Shown piece by piece: positions 44,652 through 45,041 of a stretch of 45,041 nt of DNA (positions are counted from its first letter, which is position 1; each line of letters begins with the position of its first letter). The notes beneath the pieces are model-generated. The model saw only the letters and a list, made by a program, of their open reading frames with translations. It was not told the DNA's origin and did no database searches. A program made the translations under genes and the position numbers. The DNA is from Maribacter sp. (GTDB lineage: Bacteria > Bacteroidota > Bacteroidia > Flavobacteriales > Flavobacteriaceae): the NCBI GenBank assembly GCA_024643345.1, contig JAHENB010000023.1, positions 1-45,041 of the forward strand. The letters run 5' to 3'.

Positions 44652-45041
44652 TTTTATGACACAAGATGGGGCCAGAACCACTCAAAGAAGGTCTTGGGCA
44701 AGAAATCGCCCATATTTTATATCAATTCCTTGGGAATCAAGACCGTTTCTAGACATTAAGGGAGGCTTGGCCCTCTTCCGATTGGCATGGTTCGGCCCGA
44801 TTGGATTCGCTTTTTAATTTGTATTTCATTTTTTTTATACTGTGAAAGCCTCATCTACAGTGTCTTATCTCTTTTTTTAAAATCCTTTACAAAAAAAATG
44901 AAGCAAGTATTGTGTAAGCGAAAAAACCCTCTTATATTTGCACCCGCTTTGGGATTGGGGAATAGGATGTAGTGGATTGATGAGGTGGTTATTTCCTTTA
45001 TTTTCTGGGGTTCGGGGCCGATGTGGTCCCGGTTATGGAAG
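44652..45041. other. Right-edge intergenic region leading to a stable-RNA-like promoter
   Basis: 390 bases without a supportable ORF. The first 200 hold no clear terminator for the porin gene. The last 130 hold a full promoter (44910-44940) followed by a G-rich, non-coding leader that runs out of the window. Confidence 0.6.
44910..44940 (+). promoter_or_regulatory. Strong promoter, transcript leaves the window
   Basis: TTG (44910-44912), a 20-base spacer and TATATTTG (44933-44940), then CACCCGC. This is a full consensus match. The downstream 100 bases have no start codon with a good frame, which suits an rRNA or tRNA leader rather than an mRNA; what it drives lies outside the window. Confidence 0.7.

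Noticed and set aside
44652-44817. Short plus-strand ORF after the porin
   Set aside because: It starts inside the porin gene in another frame, has no motif and no plausible start signal.

Overview
The window reads as chromosomal DNA of a marine-type Flavobacteriaceae (Bacteroidota). The evidence is the repeated Bacteroidota promoter form (TTG or TTTG, about 20 bases, TAnnTTTG), the near absence of Shine-Dalgarno sequences, and many families typical of this group (GSCFA, DUF4230, DUF5522, DUF4136, the large aromatic amino acid hydroxylase, 'putative porin', PSD1/DUF1501). I cannot name a genus. Most of the window is conserved housekeeping DNA; no phage, transposase, CRISPR array or classical defence island is visible.

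Region by region. 1-760: an initiator tRNA (minus strand) followed by copies of its own 3' end and terminator, with a small GIY-YIG nuclease gene between the two best copies. 835-6098: an AGCS alanine/sodium symporter overlapping era, a convergent membrane protein, an A+T-rich lone NeuD-type acetyltransferase, and der. 6188-9335 (minus): M23 peptidase, MerR regulator, LemA and two TPM proteins, divergent from alaS-GSCFA (9436-13034). 13138-17847: DUF4230 protein, CE15-type glucuronoyl esterase, aromatic amino acid hydroxylase, DUF4136 lipoprotein and a Cys-rich DUF5522 miniprotein. 18144-21548: an operon of a small HExxH membrane protein, a PLP deaminase/desulfhydrase-like enzyme, a glucosaminidase-LysM lipoprotein and hemL. 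21661-25167: a metal-flavoured cluster with a His-rich Spy-like protein, a 58-residue protein, a Fur-family regulator and a P1B-4 metal ATPase. 25605-26009: a secreted protein built from three short repeats. 26176-33375 (minus): a DASS carboxylate transporter, then a planctomycete-style operon PSD1, DUF1501, DUF2231/cytochrome c. 33473-44651: lysS, a Pmp3/YqaE peptide, lipoprotein-lipB, TapB-like protein, OmpA, an 820-residue propeller-like lipoprotein, rnhB and a putative porin. The right edge has a strong promoter whose transcript leaves the window.

How the genes work together. Era, Der, AlaS, LysS, RnhB and the tRNA serve translation, ribosome assembly and genome upkeep. HemL feeds tetrapyrrole synthesis and LipB feeds lipoylation. 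LemA/TPM/M23, the glucosaminidase, OmpA and the porin belong to the cell envelope. Fur plus the P1B-4 ATPase form a metal-efflux pair. The PSD1 operon, the CE15 esterase and the DASS transporter suggest use of plant or algal polymers and organic acids.

The most unusual structure is at the left edge. A roughly 350-bp unit carrying only a GIY-YIG nuclease gene is bounded by 40-bp direct repeats of the initiator-tRNA tail, with older decayed copies beyond it. It looks like a minimal nuclease-only element that uses the 3' end of tRNA-fMet as its site.
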